Shown piece after piece: positions 11,069 through 26,136 of a stretch of 64,000 nucleotides of DNA. Every line of letters begins with the position of its first letter. Positions within the stretch are counted from its first letter, which is position 1. The notes beneath the pieces were generated by a model. It worked only from the letters and a program-made list of their open reading frames with translations. It did no database searches and was not told the DNA's origin. The translations under genes were made by a program, and so were the position numbers. Source of the DNA: Eretmocerus hayati (Eukaryota > Arthropoda > Insecta > Hymenoptera > Aphelinidae); contig CM056743.1 of the NCBI GenBank assembly GCA_029851415.1, forward strand, positions 97,624,501 through 97,688,500, given 5' to 3'.

Positions 11069-14000
11069 ACATCTCAAATCGGTTATGATAATATTTTTTC
11101 TTAGAAAGCCGTGGCATGTGAATGGATTCGGTTTCCATCGATAATATGGATCCATGCAAACATCATTCTCTACATATGAAAGTGATATTATGATCATACG
11201 TTTCCAGTACACGATGGATTGTGAATACATTTTCTATTGTCTTCGAAATTGTACATCCCCCAATGGTTCCAGATCCGTTGCTAACGAGAGATGTTCGAAT
11301 GTTATTTCGTGGTCAAAATATAAAATCTCACGATTGGCATTTTCCAATTTTTGAAGTTATTATGATAAGGAATAACTAGTGAAATTCTGCGATTGAATCG
11401 ATTCCAATCATATCATCTTCCGAAGAGTTAGTCTAAGACATGAATTCATGGGAATATCGATTTTTATATCCAAAATCGATCATTATCATATTTTTCCTAG
11501 TATACGATGGAATGTAAATATATTTGAGATGATATTTGAGAGTATCATACGGTCGAGCGCATGTACGTGTAATTATTGTGTGAGCAGACTTCTGTTTTCC
11601 TTATGACGGGTATCTTCTGAGACGCGAGGTATAGTGTTTGAACCCGAGATTATTATCTGAAGAGAATTGTGTCATCTCCTTGGTGGTTATCTTTCAAGCG
11701 AGATGGTTTAGTTATCGGAGGCGGAACCACTTTCTAAGCAAATTTCTTACATCTCCTCGGCGGTCATCTCCCACGAGGGATGGTTTAGTGAATATGAAAC
11801 TCAAGTGATTGTCGGTAGTCGCTAGATTTCATTGAATTTCTACATTTTGCAATATTTCGTAAGAGTGTCGTGTGAGTGCGTGTGGTTGTATATTATTTTC
11901 ATCAATTAATTTGTCATCGGATTGGAAATGAATTCTAAACCTATATAGCAGTGAATGGTTCCATCGATAATATGAATCCATGCAAACATCATTCTCTACA
12001 TATGAAAGTGTTCATGATCATACGTTTCCAGTACCCGATGGATTGTGAATACACTCCCTATTGTCTTCGAATTTGTACATTCCCCAATGGTTCCAGATCC
12101 GTTGCTAACGAGAGATGTTCGAATGTTATTTCGTGGTCCAAATATAAATTCTCACGATTGGCACTTTCCATCTTTGGAAGTTATTAAGATAAGGAATAAC
12201 TAATGAAATTCTGCGATTGAATCGATTCCAACCATATCATCTTTCGGAGAGTTAGTCCAAGACATGAATTCATGGGAATATCGATTTTTGTATCGAAAAT
12301 TGATTATTATCATATTCTTCCTAGTACACGATGGAATGTGAATATATTTGAGATGACATTTGAGAATATCATACGGTCGAGCGCATGTACGTGTAATTAT
12401 TGTCTGAGCAGACTTCTGTTTTTCTCTCGACGGGTATCTTTTGAGACGCGAGGTATAGTGTTTGAACCCGAAATTATTATCTGAAGAGAATTGTGTCATC
12501 TCCTTGGTGGTGATCTTTCAAGCGAGATGGTTTAGTGATCGGAGGCGGAACCGCTTTCTAAGTAAATTCCTTACATCTCCTCGGCGGTCATCTCCCACGA
12601 GGGATGGTTTAGTGAATATGAAACTCAAGTATTTCTCGGTAGTCACTAGATTTCATTGAATTCTTACATTTTGCGATAGTTCGTAAAAGTGTCGTGTGAG
12701 TGCGTGCGGCTGCATATTATTCTTATCATTTTATTTTTCAGGGGATTGGATATGAATTTTGAACCTATGAAGTAGTGAATGTTCTCATCGATGATATGAA
12801 TCCATGCAAACATCATTCTCTACATATGAAAGTGATGATGATCATACTCTTTCAGTACACGATGGATTGAGGATATACTTTTGATTATCTCCGAAATTGT
12901 ACATTTCCCAATGGTTTCAGATCCGTTGCTAACGAGAGATGTTCGAATGTTATTTCATGGTCAAAATCTTAAATCTCACGATTAGTATCTTTCTATTGTT
13001 TAAAAATTATTAAGATAAGGAATAACGCATGAAATTCCGCGATTGAACTAATTTCAATCATATAATTCTTCGACGAGTAAGTTCAAGACATGATTTCATG
13101 GGAATATCAATTTTTACTTTTCAAATCGTTTATGATCATATTTTTTCTCAGTACACAGTGGAATGTGGATATATTTGAGATGATATGTGAGAATATCAGA
13201 CGTTTCAGCGCATGTACGTGTAATTATTGTCTGAGCAGATTTCCGTTTTCCTCTCGGTGGTTATCTTTTGAGAGGCATGGTGTAGTGTTCGAACCCGAAA
13301 TTATCATCTGAACAATATTGTGTCATCTCCTTGGTGGTTGTCTTTTAAGCGAGATAGTTTAGTGATCGAAGGCGGAACCACTTTCTAAGAAAATTTCTTA
13401 CATCTCTTTGGCGGTCATCTCCCACGAGGGATGGTTTACTGAATGAAGAACTCAAGTAATTGTCGGTAGTCACTAGATTTGATTGAATTCTCATCTTTCG
13501 CGATAGTTCGTAAGAGTGTCGTGTGAGTGCGTGCGGCTGTATATTATTTTTATCAATCGATTCTTTAGGGGATTGGGAATGAATTTTAAACCTATGTGGT
13601 AGTGAATATTTCCATCGATGATATGAATCCATGCAAACATCATTCTCTACATATGGGAGTGATTATGATCATAAATTTCCAGTACACGATGGATTGTGAA
13701 TACACTTTCGATTATCTTCGCAATTGTACATTCTTGCAATGGTTTCACATCCGTTGCTAACAAGTGATGTTTGAATGTTATTTCGTGGTCAAAAGAAAAA
13801 ATCTCACAATTGGCACTTACCATTCTTGGGAGTTATTAAGATAAGGAATAACTAATGTAATTCTGCTATTGAATTGATTTCAATCATATCATCTTTCGAA
13901 GAGTTAGTCCAAGACACGAATTCATGGGAATATCGATTTTTACATCCGAAATCATTCATTATCATATTTTTTCTAGTACACGGTGGTATGTGAATATATT

Positions 14001-14866
14001 TTAGATGATATGTGAGAATATCAGACGTTTCAGTGCATGTACGTGTGATTATTGTCTGAGCAGACTTCCGTTTTCCTCACGGTGGTTATCTTTTGCGAGG
14101 CATGGTGTAGTGTTTGAACCCGAAATTATTATCTGAACAAAATTGTGTCATCTCCTCGGAGGTTGTCCTTCAAGCGAGATGATTTAGTGATCGAAGGCGG
14201 AACCACTTTCTAAGAAAATTCCTCACATCTCCTCGGCGGGCATCTCCCACGGGGCATGGTTTAGTGGATATGAAATACAAGTAATTGTCTGTAGCTACTA
14301 GGTTTTATCAAATTCTTAATTTTTCGATAATTCGTAAGAGTGTCATGTGAGTGCGTGCGGCTGTATATAATGTTTTCATCAATTAATTTTCCAGGGTATT
14401 GGGAATGAATTCTAAATCTATGTAGTAGTGAAGATTTCCATCGATAATATGAATCCATGCAAACATCATTCTCTACATATGGGAGTGATTATGATCATAC
14501 TTTTCCAGTTCACGATGGATTGTGAATACACTTTTGATTATCTCCGAAATTGTACATTTCCCAATGGTTTCCGATCCGTTGCTAACGAGAGATGTTCGAA
14601 TGTTATTTCGTGGTCAAAATATAAAATCTCACGATTGGCACTTTCCATTCTCGGAAGTTATTAAGATAAGGAGTAACCCATGGAATTCTGTCATTGAATC
14701 GATTTCAATCATATCATTTCCCGAAGAGTTAGTTCAAGCCATGAAGTCATGGAAATATCGATTTCCACATCCAAAATCGATTCTTATCATATTCTCTTCA
14801 GCACACGATGGAATGTGAATATATTTGAGATGATATCTGAGAATATCAGACGGTCTGGCGCATGTA
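11069..14866. repeat. Higher-order satellite array, ~826-bp units (block 2)
   Basis: Anchors recur near 11,149, 11,975, 12,799, 13,625 and 14,452, giving spacings of 824-827 bp. Four full units are nearly uninterrupted. The first partial unit is joined to the preceding insertion through a deletion. Unit subtypes are visible: some have CTCTCGACGGGTATC and others CTCTCGGTGGTTATC at the first subunit. No coding capacity is conserved. Confidence 0.93.
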
Positions 14867-15927
14867 CAGTACCCTCCAAAATTAATGGATAATGGATAGT
14901 CTCTGTCTATCAACGAAATCTCCAATGCAGTTCGTCGTATGGAAATTTTGAAAAAAGCATCTTGAAGATCACAAAAAAATCTATCGATTCCTGTGTTTCA
15001 AATATTTCAAAAGTTTTCTTTGGTCGGTCTCAGTCAACGGTGAAATTTCAAAAAACTCATTCATTAATCAATCACTCGTATTTTTGACGGGATCCATTTA
15101 ATTGTCAAAATTCTTACGATGTAGATCGTCCAAAAATCTACAAGTTTGGTTCTTTGTGAAACTTCCCTGCGACCCTCCCTATCTGACACACGAGCTCCGA
15201 AAGAAAGTTACCGACGCTGGCACTGGTTACATTCTCTCTCGCTCTATTCTGGTTCGAAATTGAATGAAAAAAATATCATAGTACATGATTTCGACGTGAA
15301 ATGATCTCATTCTTCTGAATATTTGATCAGATTTCGTCTCAGATCTGAGGTAACAAGGATTTTTCAAGTTTCATTGTCAAAATAGAAAAATCTCATGTTT
15401 CGTTCCCATGGGTCACACTTGAGACTCGATCTGATGAACTATTCTGGAAGATCAGATCATTTCACGTCGGGACCATGTGCCATGATATTTTTTCCATTCA
15501 ATTTTGCACCGGCATAGAGCGAGAGGGAATGGAACAGGTGCCAGGCTCGGTATCTCCATAGGCAGTCTGTGTAATACAAATTTCTCTCTTTAAGCTCGTG
15601 GCTCCGGCGGGAAGGGTCGTAGGAAAATTTTACAAGGTACCAAACTTGTAGATTTTCAGACGATCTACAACATCCCGTGAGAATTTTTGCAATCGAATAA
15701 ATCCCGTCAAAAATACAAGTGATTGATTAATGGATAAATTTTTAGAAATTTCAACGTCGACTGAGTCCAACCAAAAAATGCTTTTGAAATGTTTGAAACC
15801 CATGAATCGATAGATTCTTTTGTGATCTTCAAGATGTTCTTTTTAAAAATTCTATACGACGAACCCCATTGAAGATTTCGTTGGTTGACTGAGACTATTC
15901 ATTATCCATTAATTTTGGAGGGTACTG
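14867..15927. mobile_element. 1,061-bp TA-flanked foldback element (CAGTACC ends, copy 1)
   Basis: Inserted at the TA of the satellite string GCATGTACGTGT, with TA at 14,865-14,866 and 15,928-15,929. The termini CAGTACCCTCCAAAATTAAT are repeated inverted at the right end. Inverse similarity continues for several hundred bases from both ends (for example CTGACACACGAGCTCCG against CGTGGCTCCGG). TA target, CAGTACC ends and lack of a transposase indicate a non-autonomous mariner/Tc1-type foldback. Confidence 0.9.
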
Positions 15928-16511
15928 TACGTGTGATTATTGTCTAAGCGGACTCCTGTTTTTCTCTCGGCGAGTATCTTTTGAGACGCAACGTGTAGTG
16001 TTTGAACCCGAAATTATTATCTAAAGAAAATTGTGTCATCTCCTTGATGGTTGTCCTTCAAGCAAGATGGTTTAGTGATCGACGGCGGAATCACTTTATG
16101 AGCAAATTTCTCACATCTCCTCGGCGGTCATCTCCCACGAGGGATCGTTTAGTGAATAAAGAACTCGAGTCATTGTCGGTAGTCACTAGATTTTATTGAA
16201 TTTTTATACTTAGTAATAGTTTGTAAGAGTGCGTGCGGCTGTATATAAATTTTTCATCAATTATTTCTTCAGGGGATTGGGAATGAATTCTAAACCTATG
16301 GAGTAGTAAAGGTTTCCATCGATAATATGAATCCATGCAAACATCATTCTCTATATACGAAAGTGATTATGATCATATTTCTCTTTAGTACACGATGGAA
16401 TGTGGATATACTTTTGATCATCTTCGCGACTGTTCATTTTCACAATGGTTTCAGATCTGTTCCTAACGAGAAATGTTCGAATGTTATTTTGTGGTCAAAA
16501 TATTGAATCTC
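15928..16511. repeat. Satellite array, one partial unit
   Basis: The satellite resumes with CGTGTGATTATTGTCTAAGC, carries the 76-bp triplet and the anchor near 16,330, and stops in TATTGAATCTC near 16,511. Confidence 0.9.
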
Positions 16512-17108
16512 TTTAATTGAAAAATTGTGTGCAGTAATTTTTTGTACATCTTTGAAAAATAAATCAATAAGGTCTCAACACATTTTTCGATACAAGATCG
16601 TCCGTTCCCGTAATAAGCGTATTTTCGTCTGAGACTCGTATTAGAAACAAAAAGCTTTACATGAAAGAATATGTACATATGTTTCTTGTTTATCCTTTGA
16701 AGATCTACAAATATTCAATGTACATATTTTTTGATGAAATGTGTTCCTTTCGAGTTATGGGGTCGAAATCGTGAAAAATGACAGATAAAATACGAGTCTC
16801 AGACGAAATCCGTTCATTACAGGAACAGGAGGTCTTATATGGAAAAGTGTGTGAGGGCCCTTTTTTGTTCATCGTTTCAAGTTCCACAAAAAGTTGCTCC
16901 ACATATTTTTCGATAAAATGTGTTCCTTCCCAGTTTTTGAGGTTGAAAAAGGGGACATGATCGAAAAACACGTTTTTTCGATTTTTTTAAAAAACGGCCC
17001 AAGTGGCGATTTTGATCCTTAGTAGGTTGTGATCCCACAGATGTCCCAAACCATATCTAACAAGAATCCCACTTGCTGTCGTCAGCCAAGGATAGAATTG
17101 GTTCAGGA
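16512..17108. repeat. Non-satellite insert with ~178-bp degenerate internal repeats, ACCGTG end
   Basis: Foreign sequence replaces part of a satellite unit. Related stretches recur about 178 bp apart: GATGAAATGTGTTCCTTTCG near 16,734 and GATAAAATGTGTTCCTTCCC near 16,912. The block ends in GGTTCAGGACCACCGTG near 17,113, resembling GGTCCAGGCTTACCGTG near 33,119 and GGCTCAGGGTCACCGTG near 44,386. I see no protein-coding signal and no clear inverted ends. It may be one member of a dispersed non-coding family. Confidence 0.5.
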
Positions 17109-18040
17109 CCACCGTGATTATATAAAGGAAGTCGTGTCATCTCCCTGGTGGTGATTCTTTAAACGAGATGGTTTAGTGATCGAACGTGAAACCAATTTCT
17201 AAGTAAAGTTCTTACATATCCTCGGTGGTCATCTCCCACAAGGAATGCTTCAGTGAATAAGAAACTCAAGCAAACGTCGGGAGTCACTCGATTTTCCGAA
17301 ATTCTTATAATTTCCGATAATTGTAAGAGCGTTTTACAAGTGCGTGCGGGTGTGTATGAATTTCTTATCAATCAGTTTTCAGTGAGTTGGAAATGAATTT
17401 CAAAATCTATGTAGTACATCCATGATATGAATCCATGCAAATATCATTTTCTACATATAAAAGCGATTATGATCATATTCTTCCTCAGTACGCGATGGAA
17501 TTTGAATATATTTTTGATTATCTTCGCTATCGTTCATTTTTGCAATGGTTTCAGATCTGTTGTTAACGAGAAATATTCGAATGTCATTTTATGGTCAAAA
17601 TATGAAATCTCACGATTAGCATTTATCTATTGTTTGAAAATTATTAAAATCAAAAATAACTCAGAAAATTCTATGATTGGACTCATTTCAATCATATTGT
17701 TTTTCCGACCAATTAGTTCCAGACATGAATTTATGGGAATATCAATTTCTAGATCCGAAATCGATTGTGATCATTTTTCTTCCAGTACAGGATGGAATGT
17801 GAATATAATTGAGATGATATTTGAGAATATGAGACGGTGTAGTGCATGTACGTGTAATTATTGTCTAAGCAGACTACTGCTATTCTCTCAGCGGTTATCT
17901 TTCATCACGGATGATGTAGTGTTTGAACGCAAAATTATTATCTAATCAAACTTATGTCATCGCCCTGGTGGGTATCTCTTAAGCGAGATGGTTTAGTGAT
18001 CAAACGTGAAACCAATCCCTCAGTAAGGTTCATTCAGCTC
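17109..18040. repeat. Satellite array, diverged unit
   Basis: One more recognisable ~826-bp unit with anchor near 17,430 and subunit cores near 17,145 and 17,220. It is more diverged than blocks 1 and 2. A 172-codon open frame (17,427-17,945) is satellite sequence read through by chance and is not a gene. Confidence 0.85.
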
Positions 18041-20060
<2,020 letters not shown>

Positions 20061-21026
20061 TATTATGATATTAGATTATATGAGGTTGTCGGATGATTGT
20101 TATACTCGATTTATGGAAATTATATTAAGGTTTGAATAATCAGATTATAATCAGATGTTTTAATATAGAAATTGATGAAATATTTAAATTTGTCGATTTT
20201 TTGTCCGATATTTTAAATCAATATCGTATTGTTTTAAGTCGGTATTGCTCTGCGAATAATGTGTAAAATAATGTATAAAGAGAAATGTGAGAATAATATG
20301 TAATAAGCAAGAGATGATGCTCGCTATATGATAATGTGAGATTCTGATCAATATTCATACTATATACGTGTATTTTTCTCTGCATTACAGGGTTGAGATT
20401 GTCCTTTCATTCGACTTCTAACCATTCTTTCGATAATATCCATGATCTGATTGAATTTGAATTCATTGACGAACATTGTAAAAGCTATGGAAATTATCGG
20501 AACTTGAAGAAAAAAATTTTAAATTTCGATTTTTTTGTGGTTTCGTATTCGAATAGAACGCCTGCATTGAAATATTTTGAATATATATTCAATATTAATA
20601 TGATCTCATTTTTCAAAAAAATTTATACAGATTTTTGAAATTGATGTAGTTTTTCCTATATATTTAAATTTAACTATTGGAAATTTTACATAAATTCTTC
20701 ACCATTTGATTCATCAGTGAGTTGGAAATCAATTTTCAATTTTATATATTAATGATAGTGTTCATTGATAATACGAATTAATTCAAATATTATCTTCTAC
20801 ATATGGAAGTGATTATCATTGTATATTTCTTTAGCATATGATGGAATATTGATACATTTTTTGGAATAATTATCTTGATTGTGTCTTTATTTGAATTGTC
20901 AAGAATTTTTATCCATATTGATATTATAACAATTGAGCATCATCATATATATATGATATGTATATAAGTGGTGATGGTTTTGGTTTGGATATAAAATTTA
21001 GCTTTGATTATACATACTACAAGAAG
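20061..21026. other. AT-rich stretch with faint satellite similarity, no gene
   Basis: Very AT-rich. A decayed satellite anchor is visible near 20,776 (AATTAATTCAAATATTATCTTCTACATATG) followed by GATTATCATTGTATATTTC. An 81-codon open frame at 20,393-20,638 has no recognisable motif. Nothing else is supported. Confidence 0.5.
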
Positions 21027-21480
21027 TTAATAGAATACTTCTGGATACACAATATTTGTTGTATGAGTTACTATTCCTTTTTCTCCTGTTTTATGATTTT
21101 CTATTGATTGTGTATTTAAAGAATTATTTTCCAATTTGATTCTTAGATTTGTATCGGAAGTTACTCTTGATATTGCGACATATAACTGACCATGAGCAAA
21201 AACTGGAATAGGTAAATATACACCTACTTCCTCGAACGATTGCCCTCGTGATTTGTTTATTGTCATTGCGAATGCTAATCTTATAGGAAACTGTCTTCTC
21301 TTCTTTTTGTAAGGTAGATCGTTTTCTATTGGTTTTTATCAATTCTAGGTATAAAAACTATTGAATCTTGATTTTTCCCATTTAATATTTTAGCACATAT
21401 CGTATATTGTTTGATTTCTATGATGATAAGTCTTGCGCCATTACATAACCCTTCTGATGGATTCGTATCTCATCTTTTCG
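21027..21480 (-). pseudogene. Helitron/PIF1-type helicase C-terminal remnant
   Basis: Read on the minus strand from 21,480 down, the sequence encodes NPSEGLCNGARLIII, then IVFIPRI, then RRQFPIRLAFAMTINKSRGQ, SFEEVGVYLP and HGQLYVAISRVTS. This is the usual order of the last motifs of PIF1-family helicases, including the helicase domain of Helitron Rep/Hel proteins: the LCNGTR block, FIPR, the MTINKSQGQ motif V and the YVALSR motif VI. These helicases unwind DNA; in Helitrons they serve rolling-circle transposition. Only about 140 codons remain. There is an in-frame TGA before DTNPSEG and a one-base frameshift between the FIPRIDKN and LPYKKKRRQF segments. The N-terminal helicase motifs and any Rep domain are absent. 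A cellular PIF1 copy is possible, but the repeat context favours a Helitron relic. Confidence 0.82.
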
Positions 21481-24195
21481 GTTCACCACTTTTAAGTGAA
21501 GGATTTTCAAATCCGCGTGCATGTTAAGGATATTACTATGTATAATACAATTCACTATCATCCTTATTCTATCAGATAAATTAACTTGTCGTTCACCTGT
21601 TCTGCTTTTTAAAGGTTATTTCCTTAGAACTCTACACTACTACTTCGGTTATGAATCCACTGGTTTGACAAGATCATCAGGATTTGATTTGTCGAAAATT
21701 GAAGGAAACTCAGGATTATTGCAGTCAGATCCTGTTCGATATGATTCTCAATTATCTGAACCTGTACCAGCTCTCAAAAGGTACTTGAGAAGTAAAATAA
21801 ACACTTGTCAAATGAATTGTCGGAGATTTATAACTAGACTATCTTAGTCCTTCTATAGTCTGTGAACGGCATGTTCAAGAATTGTCTTACAGTATTGTAA
21901 ACTTATAACAATCCTCTCAATATTTTCCTCGGCGGTTATCTACCACGAGGGATGGTTTAATGAACGAAAAACTCAAGTAATTGTCGGTCGTCACTAGATT
22001 GTCTTTTACTTCTATATTCTTCGATAATTCTCAAGAGCGTCGTGCAAGTGTGTGTGGGAGTGTGTGTTACTTGCGTAAATGTGAGTTTTACCTCGATTTC
22101 TACTATTAGAGGCAGCTCCGTTCACTCTCATGGCGCTTGAGTGACATGATTATTGCTATCTAACTATGCGCAGGGATCGGTTCTCGTATCTCAATTTTTT
22201 TGCACACCACATTCAGTGTGACGATCTTCGAATCCGCATGCATGTTGCCGTAATTACTATTTATAATGCAATTGACTATCATACTTGATTCTATCAGATA
22301 AATTAACTCATCGATCACCTGTTCTGCTTTTCAAAGGCGATTTTCTGAGAGCTATACACTAGTACTCCAGTTATGAATCCACTGGTTTGACAAGAACATC
22401 AGAATCCGATTTGTCGGAAAGTGAAGGAAACTCAGGATTACCGCAGTCACATCCTGTTCGATATAATCCTAAATTATCTGAACCTGTACCAGCTCTCAGA
22501 AGGTACTTGGAAAGTGAAACGAATACTTGTCAGATGAATTGTTGGAGAACTATAACTGAACTATCTCAGTCCTCCTATAGTCTGTAAACGGCATATTCAA
22601 GAATTGTCTCACAAAATTGTAAATTTATAACAATCCTCTCAATACTTTCCTCGATACAACATTCGTGAGAGTGTATTTCTCATTAGTACTTGCGGTAAGT
22701 TGCGAACTTGAGTGATCATCTCTCACCTTAGATGGTTCGGTGATCTATCGCGTAACCGACGCCTGAGCGAAGTTCTTACATCTCCTCGGCGGTTATTCAC
22801 CACTCGGTATGGTTTAGTGAACAAGGAACTCAAGTTACCGTCGGTCGTCACTAGATTTTCTTTTATTTCTATATTTTCCGATAACTCCCAAGAGCGTCGT
22901 GCGCATGCGTTTGGGTCTGTGTGATTTTTGCGTATGTGGGAGTTTTACCCCGATTCCTACTATGAAAGGCAGCTCAGGACACTCTCATTGCGCTTGAGTG
23001 ACATGATTATTGCTATCTAACTATGTGCAAGGATCGGTTCTCATATCTCATTTGGTTGGTACACCACATTCAGTGTGACGATCTCCGAATTCGCATGCAT
23101 GTTGCCGTAATTACTATGTATAATGCGATTGATTATCATACTTGATTCTATCAGATAAATTAACTTATCGTTCACCTGTTCTGCTTTTCGAAGACAATTT
23201 TCTTAGAACTATACACTACTACTCCAGTTATGAACCCACTGGTTTGCCGAGATCATCAGAATCCAATTTCTCGAGAAGTGAAGGAAACTCAGGATTATTG
23301 CAGTCAGATCCTGTTTGATATAATTCCAAATTATCTGAATCTGTACCAGCTCTCAAAAAGTACTTGAAAAGTAAAACGAACACTTGTCAAATGAATCGTC
23401 GGAGACCTATAACTAATCTATCTTAGTCCTCCTATAGTCTGTGAACGGCATGTTTAAGAATTGTCTCAATCTCCCCAATATTCTCCTCGATACAACATAC
23501 GTAAAGTGTATTTCTCACCAGTACTTGCGGTAAGCTGCGTACTTCAGTGATCATCTCTCACCTTAGATGGTTCGGTGATCTAACGCGTGACCAATTTCTA
23601 AGCAGAGATCTTACTACTCCTTGGTGGTTATCTACCACGAGGGATGGTTTAGTGAACAAGGAACTCGAGGAACCGTCGGTCGTCACTAGATTTTCTTTAA
23701 TTCCTATAATTTCCGATAACTCCCAAGAGCGTCGTGCGCGTGCGTTTGGGTCTGTGTGATTTTTGCGTGTGTGTGAGTTTTATCCCGATTTCTACTATTA
23801 GAGGCAGCTCAGTTCCCTCTCATTGCACTTGAGTGACATGATTATTGCTATCTAACTATGTGCGGGGATCGGTTCTCGTATCTCATTCTTTCGTACACCG
23901 GATTCAGTGTGACGATCTTCGAATCCGCATGCATGTTGCCGTTATTACTATGTACAATATAATTTACTCTCATACTTCATTCTATCAAATAAATCAACTT
24001 ACCGTTCACCTGTTTCGCTCCTCAACGTGATTTTCGTGGAACTTCACACTACAACTTTAGTTATAAATCCACTGTTTTGACAAGATTCTCAAAATCTGAT
24101 TTGTCGGAAAATGAAGGAAACTTAGGATTATTGCAGTCAGATTGTATTCGATTCAATTCTAAATTGTCTCAACTTGTACCAGCTCTCAAAAGGTA

Positions 24196-24320
24196 CACTT
24201 GGGAGCAGTCTGAACTGTTCACACTGCAGCCAACTTAAACATCACTCTCCCATGCTATTAACATAGGAGAGAGGCCTTTAAGTTGGCTGCAGTGTGGCCA
24301 GTTCAGGCTGCTCCCAAGTG
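24196..24320. mobile_element. TA-flanked hairpin MITE, CACTYGGGAGCA ends (copy 2)
   Basis: 125 bp, TA at 24,194-24,195 and 24,321-24,322, in a repeat unit whose empty form reads AAAAGGTACTTG. The ends are CACTTGGGAGCAGTCTGAAC and its inverted match. The arms nearly meet, forming an almost complete hairpin (CACTGCAGCCAACTTAAA against its inverse). Confidence 0.92.
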
Positions 24321-24372
24321 TACTTGAAGAGTAAAACGAACACTTGTCAGATGAATTCTCGGAGAACTATAA

Positions 24373-24592
24373 TAGTCCGGTCTCCAGCCACCCTTCCGCA
24401 TGTCCGTGAAATCCAACTTCGGAACGATCTGTCTCAAAAACTATTCGGCGAAAAGTGTCCACCTTCGTCTTGGTTTCAATCAACACACATATAGATTCGA
24501 ATAAGACAAAGGTGGACACTCTATACCATGTTTTGTATTAGATTGGTACTATTAGTCACGGACATACGAAAGGGTTGCTGGAGACCGGACTA
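24373..24592. mobile_element. 220-bp MITE with TAGTCCGGTCTCCAGC ends and TAA duplication
   Basis: Inserted in AGAACTATAACTAAAC of the array, with TAA at 24,370-24,372 and 24,593-24,595. The termini TAGTCCGGTCTCCAGC are inverted at the right end, and inner arms also pair (GTGTCCACCTTCGTCTT against AAGACAAAGGTGGACAC). A 3-bp TWA-type target recalls PIF/Harbinger, which is inference. Confidence 0.87.
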
Positions 24593-26136
24593 TAACTAAA
24601 CTATCTTAGTCCTCCTATAGTCTGTAAACGGCATCTTCAAGAATTGTCACATAGTATCGTAAATTTATAATAATCCTCTCAATACTTTTCTCGAAACAAC
24701 ATCCATAAGAGTGTATTTCTCACCAGTACTTGCGGTAAGTTGCGTACTTCAGTGATCATCTCTCACTTTAGATAGTTCGGTGATCTAACGCGGAACCAAT
24801 TTTGAAGCAAAGTTCTTACACCTCCTCGTCGCTTATCGCCCACGAGGGATGATTTAGTTAACAAGAAACTCAAATAGTCGTCATAACTGACCTTTCTTAG
24901 TCTGTTTCTAACCTGTGAAAGGCATGTTCAAATATTGTCTCATAGCTATTGTAGATTTGAAATAATTCTCTCAATTCTTTTCTCGATACAACATCTGTAC
25001 GAGTGTTTCTCTCACCAGTAACTGCGGTAAGTCGCGTTCTTCAGTGATCATCTCTCACCTTAGATAGTTTCGTGATCTAACGCTAAACCAATGTCTAAGC
25101 AAAGTTTCCCCATCTCCTTGACGGTTATCCCCGACGAGCGATAATTAGTGAACAAGACACTCAAGTAATCGTCTGTGGTACTAGATTTCCTTTTATTCCT
25201 ATATTTTCCGATAATTCTTAAGAGCGTCGTCCGCGTGCGTGTGGGTGTGTGTGATTTTTGCGTGAGTGTGAGTTTCATCTCGATTTCTATTAGTGAAGGC
25301 AGTTCAGTCCACTCTCATTGCGCTTGAATCGTGTTATTATTGCCATTTAACTATGTGTAGGAATTGGCTCTCATATTTTTTATTCTTGGTACACCACTCT
25401 CAGTGTGAGGATTTTCAAATACGCATGCATGTTGATGTTATTACCATGTGCCATATAATTTACTATCATACTTGATTCTATCAGATAAATTAACTTATCG
25501 CTCCCCTGTTCTGCTTTTCAAAGGGTATTTACTGAACTTTCTTAGTCTTCTTATTGTCTGTAAAAGTTATGCCCAAGAATTGTCTCACAGCTATCGTAAA
25601 CTTGAAACAATTTTCTCAATTTTTTTCTCGATGCAACATCTGTAAGAGTGTATTTCTCACCAGTAACACCGGTAAGTCGCGTTCTTCAGTGATCATCTCT
25701 CACCCTAGGTGGTTTGGTGATCTAACGCGAGATCAATTTCTAAGCAAAGTTCTTACATCTCCTCGGCGGTTATCTCCCACGAGGGATGATTCAGTGCACA
25801 AGAAACTCAAGTAATCGTCAGTAGTCACTAGATTTCTTTTGTATTTCTATATGTTTCAATAATTCTCAAGAGCGTCAGGAATTGCAGGAATTAGCTCTCG
25901 CATTTCATCTTTCTGGCACATGACTTCCAGGGTGAGGATTTCCAAATACGTATGGATATTGATGTTATCACTAGCGATGTCTAGAAGATGTTCTTTCGCT
26001 AGCCGTCTTGTTAATCGTATTTTTGGGAATATATCCACATTTTACGATGTATACAGTGGAGTAGTTCATCTTCACTTCGAGGCAGGCTGGAGATCCTCAG
26101 AAATCTTCCGCGCTTATCCCTAGGAATAATCAGCTC

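Larger units (their letters stand above)
21481..25870. repeat. Second higher-order array, ~835-bp units
   Basis: Markers recur in order: GTACTTGCGGTAAGTTGCG (22,690; 23,522; 24,727, with variants at 25,018 and 25,662), ATCCACTGGTTTGACAAGA, TCAGATAAATTAACTTATCG, and the shared 76-bp core (near 21,931; 22,780; 23,620; 24,830; 25,760). The spacing is about 835 bp once two inserted MITEs are discounted, and the last two units are shortened. The part TCGAATCCGCATGCATGTTG resembles, inverted, the helicase remnant next door. Local reading frames are not conserved. Confidence 0.88.

Noticed and set aside
17427..17945. 172-codon open reading frame
   Set aside because: It lies entirely in one diverged satellite unit; the same region in other units is closed, so it is chance.
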